This document shows, in pieces, positions 52,401 through 60,042 of a stretch of 64,000 nucleotides of DNA. Source of the DNA: Sinotaia quadrata (taxonomy: Eukaryota > Mollusca > Gastropoda > Architaenioglossa > Viviparidae). How positions within the stretch are numbered: the first letter of the stretch is position 1; every line of letters begins with the position of its first letter. Position numbers and translations under genes: made by a program. Location: contig CM054180.1 of the NCBI GenBank assembly GCA_028829895.1, forward strand, positions 115,927,973-115,991,972, written 5' to 3'. The notes beneath the pieces were generated by a model, which saw only the letters and a list, made by a program, of their open reading frames with translations, was not told where the DNA came from and ran no database searches.

Positions 52401-55400
52401 TGCATATTCCTAAAGCATAACCCTTTATATATATTGTAAGGAGGGGTCCACTTCTTTGTTTACAGTTTGATTCAATAAAAATTACTAATCTCATCTATTG
52501 ATCTATAATGGCTTGTAAAAACTGTAGTAAAATTTAAAAAATATATTTGACATATACGAATTGAACTATTTTCAAAATTATTTTATCTTCCAAATTATAA
52601 TATAATATAAATACAATTTATTGAAGGAAGGGTTATTGTTGCATATATTTTGACACCTTTGCATACTGCATATATTTAAACCATTTTACCCACCCCAAAA
52701 CATTAAGAGTTGTACATATCATCAGGTGATTGAATTTTTCAGGTAACCGATAATTCAAGAATTTAATAAGTTAAAATCCATTCTTCCTTCTTTGGAGTTA
52801 TGCTGATAAAAAAGTCCATTTAAAGCATCAATTTTTTTCTTCGTTTTTTTTATATTTGAACGAATTTTAATGTTTATTAAATTGTTTCCTCACTGTTTGA
52901 TTTTAAAGACGGAGTGAACAGGAATTCACTTCAAACACACATTTATAAAAACCAGATAATTTGGGAATGTCAGTATTTCTAAACACACTAAATTTCAGTA
53001 GTTGTCAAGTTTTATAATTGTTATTATTTTAGTGTTAAAAGTGTAGTAGAAACCAAAGTCCTGTTTTATGCATGGGACTGCCACATGATGACACAAAGTG
53101 GGTAAAATGTTCTGGTCCATAATTCTCATGCAGTTTAGGTATGCATTAAGATGACACGTCCATGCAAATCTCTTTTCCTTTTTTCAAGTGTCATACCACC
53201 CTTCAGTATAAAAGAATGGCTTTTTAGTTCTCATCAAGCTTATTTATGTACATCGATACATCAAATAACTCACAGTAACACATTCCTTTCATCACTTGTA
53301 TTGCAATATCCACTGGGATATTGAATTTGAAATTTTATGTGTATTACTAGTAAACCTAAAGCTCTTGATTATGCTCATGTGTGCACAGTTAATCAATATT
53401 CCTCATCACTTGGTTTTTAAATTACAGCAGGATATTTATGCTCACTCCAGTATTTGAAAAAAATCTTTTAAAAAAAAATTGCTTTAATCCTGTGGTGCAT
53501 GAAACCATCTGTTGATATTTATTTTATATTGCTCTGTAATTACTTGACTTGGCTTGACCACACTGTCAATTTTCCTTTCATTATATCCAAATGCTACTTT
53601 TAAATGAAAATAGTTGGTTTAGATTGTTAGTGGGAACACAGTGCTATATTAAATTTGTGCAGTTCTTTGTGTAGTTAATTTCGTAGTTAGTAATAAATAT
53701 AATGCAATAGAATATTGGAAATTGTTTCTCAGTTCTTTGAGAAAAATATATTTAACCATATTTCCTTCCAGTTTTGTTTGTCAATGATAATGTGTTTCTC
53801 AGTCAGAGTTTTTTTTAAAAAAAAGAAAAATATGTATAAATGTATATTTCAACTCTTATCACTGATGGTGATGGTAGTGATTATATGTAGGTTGATAGGT
53901 ATACTATGTACCATTATCAGATAATAAAAGGAAAAGTATTTTTTAAAAAAAAGAAAGTATGTTATATGAACATAGCTAAAAGTTTGCTTTTGCATTTTGG
54001 TCCTCTTTAAATAAAATTATTAAGAAAAAAAATGAAGTTTAACTTGTTCCCTGGCAACTTCGCTTTTGGTTGCTTGGTTCTTCCAGACAAATCTTGACGA
54101 ATGCACTGATCCTTGGGGAATTCACGTTGAACGAGTGGAGATGTGAGTAGTCTCCACTTGTAGCAGTTGCCATGGCCAGTCTTGCAATGCACTGGCCAGG
54201 GCTGCATGTACCCCTTGTATATTTTCAGGCGTGCATGCATATAGCATGAGTTAATCTGCAAAATTTGATGATCTGCATTATTTAGTTCTGCATGACTTTA
54301 TTTGTGCTATTTTTTTTAAAAATATTTTTTTAGAGGCCAATTGTACCAGAAATATGTTAGATTGTTTATTAATTTCAGTCTAGATTAACATGTCATTTGT
54401 TTCTTAGATGAACATTTGTCTCTTGTATTTTTGATTTAGACAATGATGAGTGGTTTTAAATATGTTTCATGTTTGTTTCACTTGAAAAATTAAAATATAA
54501 TTTTTGTTATTGTTAATAATGTGGACCAAATGATCACAATTGTAAATTCTCTCAGTTATTACCATCTCACTTTCCTTGGTCTAATCTTTCACCATAGCCT
54601 CAAGCCTTTGCCATTTATCTAATAAATTTAAATGAAAAGAAAAGAATTAAAAAATAAAAGACAAGAAGAAAAGAACAAAGTAAAGAAACAAAGAAAAAAA
54701 ATGATGCAGTTTGCAGGACCCCAGATTCTCCAATAAATCCTGAGTATGTCCTTTTGTAGATCAGCTGTGTCACATTGTCATTCACCTCACATAAAATTGG
54801 ATGTGCGTATCATTTTAACCACTTTACCACGCAATTGAAAATCTAACTTTTCTTAAATGTATAGATGTTTTTGTGTTAGGATAGAATGGAGCACACCCCT
54901 GCCCCAATACACATCTCTCTCTCTCTCTTTCTCTCTCAGTTAATAATTTAATAATTTTAGTAATAAGAATATACTATAGTACTATGAGAGCCCTCTACTG
55001 GGTTAAATGTGTTCAATTAGTACTTTTATCTTGTGACTGGGTTTAAATGTGTTAGGTAATGTTTAAACATGTTCTTCTGCAATAACTATAGCTATGTCAT
55101 ATAATGCAGATAAAACTATAATTTCAATGAAAATCTATATTACTAATGTAAAGTTCATTAAGTTTACTTGTATTTTACAGTTGCATTAATTTACTCTGTG
55201 CTGTAGAAATGGGAAAAATTAAAACTAAAATGAAGAAAAAAACCGAGGTAAATACCCACCCACGTTGTGATTGAATGAGTTTTAGATTTAGTTTAGCTAG
55301 CATTTTTGCCTTGCCTCTCAGTGTTAGAAACCAAGTTCCCATTTCTTTTAATTCCTTTTGTTGTCTCCAATGACTTGCATGAGTTATTTTCCGTTACTTA

Positions 55401-55548
55401 GAGTTCACTAGACGAGGCGACAGATCCATGGGGAGTCAAGGTTGAACGTGTTGAAGTGTGAGTATTTTGATACTGCATGCATCTTACTAACAGCGTCATT
55501 ATTTATTAATGGGAGTAATACTTATTTCTGTTTCAGTTTGTTATGAGG

Positions 55549-55591
<43 letters not shown>

Positions 55592-56387
55592 TGTGTGTGT
55601 GTGTCTGTGTTTGTTAATGGAAAGAAGAGTATGTGTGTGCATGCATTTGTGGATGTTCTGAATTAGTAACAGAGCTTTTCCTTGTTGTCTTAACTATTTC
55701 TCTATAATTGCCCTTGCCTTAAATTTCAAGAAATACCTCTGATTGTTGATGTTTTACCACACTATTTGGAGAAATACTGATAAAATCTGAGGGACTACTG
55801 TTTTTAATAAAGATTTGATAATTCAAAAGAATATAACAGTTGATTTCTTCAGTTTTGATATAAAAATGTTACATTGCAGAAAGATTTCTCTCTGTCATCT
55901 TTTTATAAGGTTAAATGATTTGTTTGTTATCCCATTTGCGAAAATGAATACTTTCCAATGCCTATCAAAAGATTTCACATTAAAAGTAAAAATACCATAA
56001 AATTGAAGTTGAGTATTAATGATTTTCCACAAGTTCCAGGTAGCATTTAAAAACTCATTCAGGTTTTGACTCACTACAGCATTAGCAATATTTTTGTAAA
56101 TATGGAAGGATATTTTTTTTTAATAATATCCATAAAGCAAAATAATGCTTTTCAAAAGTGATGTTTTTGTTGATATCATTGCATGTAAAATGACTAAACT
56201 TGTGTACCCATAATGCCATAGAAGAACTTACCTTAACTCTCATTAATTATAGATTATGACATAACTTTGGTAAATTATTGATTACAACATTATTTTGTTA
56301 ACTAAGCTACCACATTTGGTAAATCATTAATGATTATGATATAAATATGATAACTGAAATACCTTATCTGTGAGTGCTTGCTTTGTG

Positions 56388-56462
<75 letters not shown>

Positions 56463-59400
56463 CACTCTGTATGTAAAGAATAATTTTGTTTACTTAAATA
56501 ATTTTTACAGTTGCACATATTGAAGTTTTTATTATTGTGAGTGAACTCCTCTGACAGGTGGTCAGCATTTTAAACTTTTGAACTGAGAACCAAAATCCTG
56601 CCTCAGAATATATATTAACATAATTAGCAACTAAAATCTGGTTAAAAGCTAATAGGTTAAATTCTGGTCCTAACATTAAATATTTCTTAGTCAGAAAATG
56701 ATTTGAGTACATTCTTGACTTTTAACTTATCTCATCTGAACTCAGTATTCTTTTCATTTTAAAACCACCTCCAATATATCCACAAAAAATGAGTAATAGC
56801 AGAATTAGTGACAATAAACATCTGGATCTGACTTTCAGATTTTATTGGTTTGCATATAGACCTGATTGAATTTATTTTAATATATACGCATCGAGAAAAT
56901 TGCAACTCTTTATAATTAGTCAATATTAGACCTAAGCAGACCAAACATGTTTACTTAAAAACCAGCCTTGTGTCAACCCACAGCATTAAGCAGACAAATA
57001 TGTGGTCTGCCTAAGTCTTGTACTTTTGATTTGTAAAAATAAAACCTCATTTTGCCATTTTTCTCTCTTTCTATTATCTTTATTGTAGTTACCTTTGACA
57101 TATTTCATATTTTAATAGTTTTTTCCTGTGAATTCAATTTTGGTTTTGAAGGTTATATATATATATATATATATATATACACTGAGGTTCACCTAAAGCT
57201 GTTTTTTAAAGCATTGTCTACCTAAAGCTGGAAGTAGGTTTATATATATATATATATATATAATATTTATTTTTCTTTTTCGTATAGTGAACACTTGGTA
57301 GCCAAAAGGAGTGAGTGTGTGTGTGTCTATTAGCTATAAATTAGGGTGAAAAATGCATGTTAATATAATATAGCTTGAATTTCATTCACAAGATGTTTTT
57401 AAAAAAAATATTATACAGTGATGTTTTTGTTTAATATGATGAAATTATTATAGTAAAATTATGACCAGTTTTGTTGTGGTGTTTACTTAAATTCATTGCA
57501 GAGTAATCATTACAGTCATATAAAGTACTTTCATTTTCATTATTCAATGATTTAATTGCAATTTGCAGACATAGGCAGTCAATATTACAAGAAGAATTTA
57601 TTGCTTTCTTAAGTGATATTTTGTCAAGTTTATTTATACTTCAGATTTTATGTAAGCATTTGTCTTTTTGGCGATGGCATATATATTTGTCTGTCTTTAA
57701 CATATATTGAGTTTGTCTAGCATGACAAGTGAGTTAGTACCTGTTTTAGAAGTATTATGTAATCTGTTATATTGACTCTACTTGCATTTGATAAACTATG
57801 ACTTTCTGCCATGTTTATAAAGTAAATATATTGCATTCATATTATAAAGTGAATATATTACATTTGTATTGTTTAGTTCAAGCAGTATTATTTTTATATT
57901 ATGAAATTCTTTATATTGACTTCACTTGCATATGATAACAGTATGACTTTCTGTCATGTTTATAAAGTAAATATATTGCATTCATATTGCCAGGTTCAAG
58001 CAATAACCTCTCTTTTCTCTTGAAAACAGAAAAAAAAAAATATATATATAGATTAGATTGACCCATGATGAGATTCTCTATGATGCTTTTTCTTTATTCT
58101 CAATAAGATCTTCTGAGTCATGTGTTTATTATCATAATGCTGTAATCTTGTTGGTTATTGAATGTGACTTAGCACTTGATAAACTGGAGTTGTGATTTAA
58201 TTTCTAGTATTAAATATTTCCAAAAATATAATGTTGAAGCAAACAATGTATTATTACTTTTTTTCATTAATACTAGAAAAATCTTTGAAGTGAACTAAAA
58301 CACACAATCAGTACAATACAACCATGGAATGACTCCTTTGTTATCTGAAGTGTGTTTAACATTTCAGCAAGGACGTCCGCTTGCCTGTTCAGCTTCAGAG
58401 AGCAATGGCAGCTGAAGCTGAGGCTGCTCGTGAAGCCCGTGCAAAGGTTGGCGTTATATTCATTTATGCATTCATTGGCAAAATACTCTCTTTTTTTTTT
58501 TTTAGATGTATAACTTACAGGTGAGTTCCATGTATTGTCAGTCTTGAGTTATGGCAACCCACTGATATGAATGAATCTATAAGGCCCTTTGTTTTAAAAA
58601 AAAAAAAGAAATCTGATTTAGCTACTTCAGATTACGCCCCAGTCAGCATCACTGAGATGTAGGAATTAGACATATTTTAAAGTTATTTCATGTATTTGTT
58701 CACTGTTGGACTAACAACACACAGACCGTTTATATACACATTCCAGCTTACTACAAATTTGGATTACAAAGTCCTTAAGAATAAAACTTGTTCATAGCCT
58801 GAAATTAGTCTGTGCATAGTTAAGCGTCCATCCCTTAAGTGCAAGGTATTAAAGAACTAATTTATTTAGTTTCCAAATTATGCTGTATGGTTTTTTTTAC
58901 ATGTATAGATCTCTCACAGATAGCCACCTTCTTATTCAGCACATGTATAACACACACTAATAAGTTTGAAGAGCATGTTATACACACATCACTGAAGGGT
59001 TTAAAAATTTAACACTCCTGTTAACTGTCTTTCCTCAGAGATGGTTTTTATTTCATTTTAGTCTCTGATAAAGTATTTATGTATTCATTTATTTACTGAT
59101 TGGTTGAGAAAAGTTTTAATAAGTATTTTTTTTTGTGCTTGTTTATTTTAAACTTTAGAATGATGAGCATTTTGTATTTTACTTTTGAATTTCTCACAAT
59201 TTAACATTACTGTAGTATAACAGTTATCTTAGAAATGTTTGATTTGAAAACCTGTTGAATCTGTCTTACATAAACTATATTTGCCTGCAACAGTGATTGA
59301 TTCTTGCAGAGCAGAGGTGGGGCTGGGATGTATAACTTGTGTAGCAAATTCTGGAGAATACACTGATCTCCCTTGTTTCACTACTGCACTGTACAATTAA

Positions 59401-59801
59401 CATCACTCATTCACAGTGATGTTCCCTAGATCATTTCTTTTCTTCATTTATTCAAGCTTGATATTGCAGATATATTTGTAGAATACCTTAAATTAAAATT
59501 GTTTAAAAAATATTGTTAATGGCTTAGTCTAATGTAATATGTGCTTAAAAACGTTAATTAGTAAACACATTTTTCAATAAATGAAGTACTCTAATTACAG
59601 GTTATTGCAGCTGAAGGTGAGCAGAAAGCCTCACGTGCTCTCAAGGAGGCTGCTGATGTTCTCACAGAATCGCCTGCAGCAATCCAGCTCCGTTACCTGC
59701 AGACACTGAACACCATCTCTGCTGAAAAGAATTCCACAATCATTTTCCCGCTACCCATTGACCTCCTTCAAGCTTTCATGCACAAGGGTCAACGGTTGTA
59801 G
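23035..59801 (+). CDS. STOM: Stomatin / MEC-2-like SPFH (band 7) membrane protein, spliced gene
   Basis: Join of 23035-23155, 46662-46777, 47204-47276, 48813-48895, 49835-50038, one of 54087-54142 or 55402-55457, 58368-58446 and 59601-59801. The total is 933 nt (310 aa), with GT/AG at every junction and matching phases. Seen: a hydrophilic N-terminus (residues 1-50), a hydrophobic hairpin at about 54-79 with a central Pro71 in ITFPFS, the juxtamembrane motif [12 protein letters not shown], an SPFH domain, the alanine/glutamate-rich helix [15 protein letters not shown], and the C-terminal segment [15 protein letters not shown]. Known for the family: stomatins are monotopic, cholesterol-associated oligomeric scaffolds on the inner plasma membrane that modulate channels (ASIC/DEG) and transporters. 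The hairpin proline corresponds to human stomatin Pro47. Cys54 and Cys111 align with the palmitoylated Cys30 and Cys87. Human stomatin is 288 aa, so size fits. Inferred: a stomatin/MEC-2 subfamily member rather than podocin or SLP-2; one-to-one orthology cannot be settled here. The exact first exon is the least certain part. Confidence 0.93.
23156..24276. other. Start of intron 1 (after exon 1B)
   Basis: Mixed sequence with a (CA)n microsatellite at 23471-23507. ORFs at 23192-23377 and 24005-24400 have no recognisable domain. Confidence 0.5.
24277..24285 (+). promoter_or_regulatory. TATA box candidate in the CpG-containing area upstream of exon 1C
   Basis: TATAAAAAG follows a CpG-rich run (GCCGCAGACGGTTCCCGCGA) and an NRF1-like TGCGTATGCGCC at 24168-24179. 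It is 446 bp upstream of the exon 1C ATG. It may drive that exon or a non-coding first exon. Confidence 0.35.
24723..24783 (+). CDS. Exon 1C: candidate alternative first coding exon
   Basis: The ATG sits in a near-ideal Kozak context (cagccATGG) and opens [20 protein letters not shown]. The segment ends GACG|GTAGGA in phase 1. Joining to 46662 gives [13 protein letters not shown] in frame and a 290-aa protein. The peptide is hydrophilic and charged like other stomatin N-termini. The donor matches at GTAG but is weaker than that of exon 1B. It lies about 1.6 kb downstream of exon 1B in the same CpG-containing area, with a TATAAAAAG at 24277 further upstream. It could be an alternative promoter/first exon or a chance ORF. 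Confidence 0.4.
24784..25800. other. Intron 1, G-rich segment
   Basis: Contains a G-rich block at about 25111-25139 (two G-runs plus GGAGGG, possible quadruplex) and another at about 25348-25368. From about 25450 the DNA becomes AT-rich and almost CpG-free. Confidence 0.5.
25815..26105. repeat. Degenerate minisatellite, about 37 bp x 8
   Basis: Units of TATAAAATCTACCACCTTTT followed by GAGA plus a variable 8-12-bp spacer. Lies in the CpG-depleted part of intron 1. Confidence 0.85.
26780..27110. repeat. Degenerate tandem repeat, about 80 bp x 4
   Basis: Shared blocks: CCCA(G)TATACACT, CTTCTGCACTTTCCTATGGT and GACAAAATATGGTGATGCAC. The ORF at 26772-26960 is a repeat artefact. Confidence 0.8.
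27111..30650. other. Intron 1, no exon recognised
   Basis: CpG-depleted to about 28.2 kb, then CpG-normal. Microsatellites: (TG)n about 27985-28002, (AT)n about 28408-28428, C-run 29383-29398, and a long (AC)n at 29783-29848. A CRE TGACGTCA lies at 29057-29064. Confidence 0.5.
30660..30925. repeat. Degenerate minisatellite, about 59 bp x 4-5
   Basis: Units built on GCATTTGTTAAAGTATTTGT, CGTGTAGTCATTTCA and AGACACAT. Confidence 0.8.
31090..32010. repeat. 0.9-kb pyrimidine-rich tract with (CT)n runs and a 35-bp minisatellite
   Basis: The + strand is strongly C/T-biased. It has (CT)n at 31102-31121 and 31905-31945, a CA tract at 31268-31294, and about eight copies of a 35-bp unit (TGTATGTTCCTCTCTCTCTG plus TCTTGGCTTTCATTC) at about 31437-31720. 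All ORFs here (up to 180 aa, Ser/Leu-rich) are composition artefacts. Possible triplex-forming DNA. Confidence 0.92.
32431..33025. repeat. Two successive 40-bp minisatellites
   Basis: About 32431-32840: roughly ten copies of CCGTTGTATTTATTGTGTCA plus CAATCTGTATCCTGTACAGG. About 32860-33025: roughly four copies of CCGTTTTATTTATTGTGTCT plus CAATCCTTAACTTTTGCAGA. Both have the same length and a shared TTTATTGTGTC core, so the second is a diverged form of the first. The 213-aa ORF at 32333-32974 comes from three-unit (120-bp) periodicity. Confidence 0.94.
33115..33245. repeat. 42-bp tandem repeat x 3
   Basis: The unit holds CTTTTTAAGTACAAAGCAGT and TAGTCTGGATTTGAACG. Nearly identical copies. Since 42 is a multiple of 3, the opposite-strand ORFs read a 14-residue repeat. 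Confidence 0.93.
33246..35310. other. Intron 1, no exon recognised
   Basis: Contains a 24-bp x 3 degenerate repeat (TCTATTTCGACTCAGACCAT type, about 33750-33813), otherwise mixed unique sequence. ORFs at 33417-33954 and 34883-35173 have no recognised family. Confidence 0.45.
34413..34421 (+). promoter_or_regulatory. TATA box candidate (TATAAATAG) within intron 1
   Basis: A third exact TATAAATAG in the window, in an AT-rich setting with no coding exon visible downstream. Possibly chance. Confidence 0.12.
35316..35462. repeat. About 45-bp tandem repeat carrying paired CRE half-sites
   Basis: Units of GAGAGTACTTTTATTAGCAG plus TGGTGACGTAATGAAACGTC. The inverted pair TGACGT(AATGAA)ACGTCA is intact in two units and broken in the last. 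Confidence 0.85.
35463..37535. other. Intron 1, no exon recognised
   Basis: G-run at 35539-35549. CRE TGACGTCA at 35679-35686. (GT)n about 36294-36311. CA and CT runs about 36601-36676. Otherwise unique sequence. Confidence 0.45.
37536..37650. repeat. 34-bp tandem repeat x 3 (CA-rich)
   Basis: The unit is ACACATACACACGCATACAC plus ACAGCAAACCATTG. Confidence 0.93.
37651..39205. other. Intron 1, no exon recognised
   Basis: Mixed sequence. The 109-aa ORF at 38527-38856 contains no motif I recognise and lacks clear splice or start evidence. Confidence 0.45.
39206..39265. repeat. (CA)n microsatellite
   Basis: About 30 CA units, uninterrupted. Confidence 0.97.
39675..40735. repeat. 33-bp minisatellite grading into a 56-bp higher-order repeat
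   Basis: About 39675-40200: roughly 16 units of TGTATGTTCTGTAGTGTGTA plus CTCTGTAAGTCAT. Some are TCGTGTTTGCTCC variants and two have a deletion. About 40370-40730: roughly seven units of 56 bp combining TCTATGTTCTGTAGGCCAGT with GTGTTCTCTAGTATGTGTTC. The 33-bp period gives an open 11-residue repeat ([11 protein letters not shown]) on the minus strand. I treat it as non-coding. Confidence 0.94.
40736..41684. other. Intron 1 with a diverged 110-bp duplication
   Basis: The blocks at about 41215-41290 and 41330-41405 share TGCGGTAATTTTTG, TTTCGG and AGGAACAGCAT. No exon is recognised. Confidence 0.5.
41085..41092 (+). promoter_or_regulatory. TATA box candidate with ATF/C-EBP-like site upstream
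   Basis: TATATAAG is preceded about 45 bp upstream by ATGACGCAAC (ATF/C-EBP-like) and an ACGTCG. The following sequence has only a short ATGGATGAATAG reading frame. A promoter for an alternative or non-coding transcript inside intron 1 is possible. Confidence 0.22.
41685..41912. repeat. 56-bp tandem repeat x 4 carrying AP-1 sites
   Basis: Units of TCCTAATGCTAATCATGTTG, AGGATGACTCAGAACAGCGC and TTGTCTTGACGCTT. A perfect AP-1 site TGACTCA is at 41713, 41769 and 41825. The fourth unit has CGACTCA. Confidence 0.93.
42612..42639. promoter_or_regulatory. CRE site inside a 9-bp perfect inverted repeat
   Basis: TACATCAGT (42612-42620) and ACTGATGTA (42631-42639) are perfect inverse complements. The full CRE TGACGTCA (42624-42631) falls between and at the edge of the arms. 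CREB/ATF binding is inferred from the motif only. Confidence 0.3.
45077..45124. repeat. Perfect 14-bp inverted repeat (hairpin)
   Basis: AGTAATTCAGAATC (45077-45090) and GATTCTGAATTACT (45111-45124) are perfect inverse complements around a 20-nt loop. It could be a transposon remnant or a structured RNA element in the intron. Confidence 0.8.
46056..46275. repeat. 38/46-bp tandem repeat, about 5.5 copies
   Basis: The unit is ATTAGTTTAATTTATTTTAC plus TTTACTTAGTAATCACAT. Two units end ACACAGACT instead, giving an alternating long/short pattern. It ends about 390 bp before exon 2. Confidence 0.92.
46276..46661. other. End of intron 1
   Basis: AT-rich, CpG-free sequence running into the pyrimidine-rich acceptor of exon 2. 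It holds degenerate repeats of the kind CACATAATCCACAAGTTTAA. Confidence 0.5.
46662..46777 (+). CDS. STOM: Exon 2: membrane hairpin
   Basis: It is preceded by a pyrimidine-rich tract and TTGCAG, and followed by AAG|GTGATT. The two leading bases complete the codon begun in exon 1. It encodes [19 protein letters not shown] and the hydrophobic run up to CLCIK. This is the re-entrant membrane hairpin with its conserved central proline (ITFPFS). The CC pair before GYILWG contains the likely palmitoylation cysteine. It ends on a codon boundary (phase 0). Confidence 0.95.
47204..47276 (+). CDS. STOM: Exon 3: start of the SPFH domain
   Basis: Acceptor CTTGTAG, donor CCCAG|GTAGAT, 73 nt, phase 0 in and phase 1 out. 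It encodes [20 protein letters not shown] followed by AKGPG, the signature start of stomatin-family SPFH domains just after the membrane hairpin. Confidence 0.96.
47277..48812. other. Intron 3
   Basis: A purine/C-rich block at about 47455-48080 differs in composition from the AT-rich flanks. It carries minus-strand ORFs of 62 and 110 aa with no recognised domain, and may be an inserted element. The rest is featureless. Confidence 0.4.
48813..48895 (+). CDS. STOM: Exon 4: SPFH domain
   Basis: Acceptor TTTTGCAG, donor GGAG|GTAAAA, 83 nt, phase 1 in and phase 0 out. It encodes [20 protein letters not shown] followed by FDVPPQE. The cysteine in IIPCMDS aligns with the second palmitoylated cysteine of human stomatin. 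Confidence 0.96.
48896..49834. other. Intron 4
   Basis: AT-rich. Minus-strand ORFs at 48955-49260 look like chance. Nothing else recognised. Confidence 0.5.
49835..50038 (+). CDS. STOM: Exon 5: central SPFH domain
   Basis: Acceptor GTGCAG, donor ATGCAG|GTATTC, 204 nt, 68 codons, phase 0 on both sides. It encodes [20 protein letters not shown], then [40 protein letters not shown] and SISHLMQ. These are the classic stomatin motifs DAVVYYRV and [12 protein letters not shown]. This is the most conserved stretch of the gene and fixes the family call. Confidence 0.97.
50039..54086. other. Intron 5 (before exon 6A)
   Basis: AT-rich 4-kb intron. About 50860-51520 holds degenerate tandem repeats (AGTATCATAGACTCAAAGTA, GGGAGACCCAGTAATTA and CATCTGTCTGTAAGAAAGCC blocks). 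I looked for a third copy of the 56-bp exon (a DPWG-like motif between good splice sites) and found none. Confidence 0.55.
54087..54142 (+). CDS. STOM: Exon 6A: first of two homologous alternative 56-bp exons
   Basis: Acceptor TTCTTCCAG, donor AT|GTGAGT, 56 nt, phase 0 in and phase 2 out. With the C of exon 7 it encodes [19 protein letters not shown]. It fits exactly after SISHLMQ and before KDVRLPVQ, the place of human stomatin STLDDATDAWGIKVERVEI. Compared with exon 6B it has Cys for Ala and His for Lys at two positions. Including both 56-bp exons, or neither, breaks the frame, so it should be an alternative to exon 6B. Consensus splice sites and an intact ORF argue that it is functional. 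Confidence 0.88.
54143..55401. other. Intron between the alternative exons 6A and 6B
   Basis: 1259 bp with a purine-rich tract (about 54634-54705) and a CT run (54918-54938). Possible sites for splicing control, but no paired complementary elements were identified by eye. Confidence 0.4.
55402..55457 (+). CDS. STOM: Exon 6B: second of two homologous alternative 56-bp exons
   Basis: Acceptor CGTTACTTAG, donor GT|GTGAGT, 56 nt, with the same phases as exon 6A. It encodes [19 protein letters not shown], identical to 6A at 13 of 19 residues. This version is closer to typical stomatin and MEC-2 sequence ([16 protein letters not shown]). It lies 1259 bp downstream of 6A. The expected pattern is mutually exclusive use. 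Confidence 0.9.
55458..58367. other. Intron after exon 6B
   Basis: (GT)n at about 55550-55612, (GA)n at 56392-56460, (TA)n at about 57152-57179 and 57241-57262. A diverged duplication of about 150 bp spans 57735-58005 (TGACTTTCTGCCATGTTTAT / TGACTTTCTGTCATGTTTAT blocks). No extra exon is recognised. Confidence 0.6.
58368..58446 (+). CDS. STOM: Exon 7: end of SPFH domain and start of C-terminal helix
   Basis: Acceptor ACATTTCAG, donor GCAAAG|GTTGGC, 79 nt. The first base completes the Ile or Val codon left by exon 6A or 6B. It encodes [20 protein letters not shown] followed by REARAK, the invariant stomatin region leading into the alanine/glutamate-rich coiled helix. The donor GTTGGC is weaker than the others. 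Confidence 0.96.
58447..59600. other. Last intron (before exon 8)
   Basis: AT-rich, low CpG, with T-runs. No repeats of note and no extra exon recognised. Confidence 0.5.
59601..59801 (+). CDS. STOM: Exon 8: C-terminal exon with stop codon
   Basis: Acceptor TAATTACAG. It carries 66 codons and TAG at 59799-59801. It encodes [20 protein letters not shown], then [36 protein letters not shown] and the tail [10 protein letters not shown]. The [12 protein letters not shown] segment corresponds to the C-terminal region needed for oligomerisation and raft association in human stomatin (established for the family). There is no long C-terminal extension of the podocin or MEC-2 type. Confidence 0.97.
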   Translation, partial: VIAAEGEQKASRALKEAADVLTESPAAIQLRYLQTLNTISAEKNSTIIFPLPIDLLQAFMHKGQRL

Positions 59802-59997
59802 ATATTGAGACTCAGAAATATGTGCCAACTGTCAGCTCTTCTGGTTCTCTCCCTCTACACTCATTATTATGCTACCCAATTAACTTGGCCTTACTGTGTC
59901 ATACACAGATTGCTGTACAGTCACCAATGATTAGAACGTGGATTTCAAAGGGCACCTCTTGGTTAAATTAATCTCCTTTCTAATTCTCTCTTTCTCA

Positions 59998-60042
<45 letters not shown>

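Noticed and set aside
50039..58367. Search for a third homologous 56-bp exon
   Set aside because: No other DPWG-type segment with flanking AG/GT and correct phase was found in these introns.
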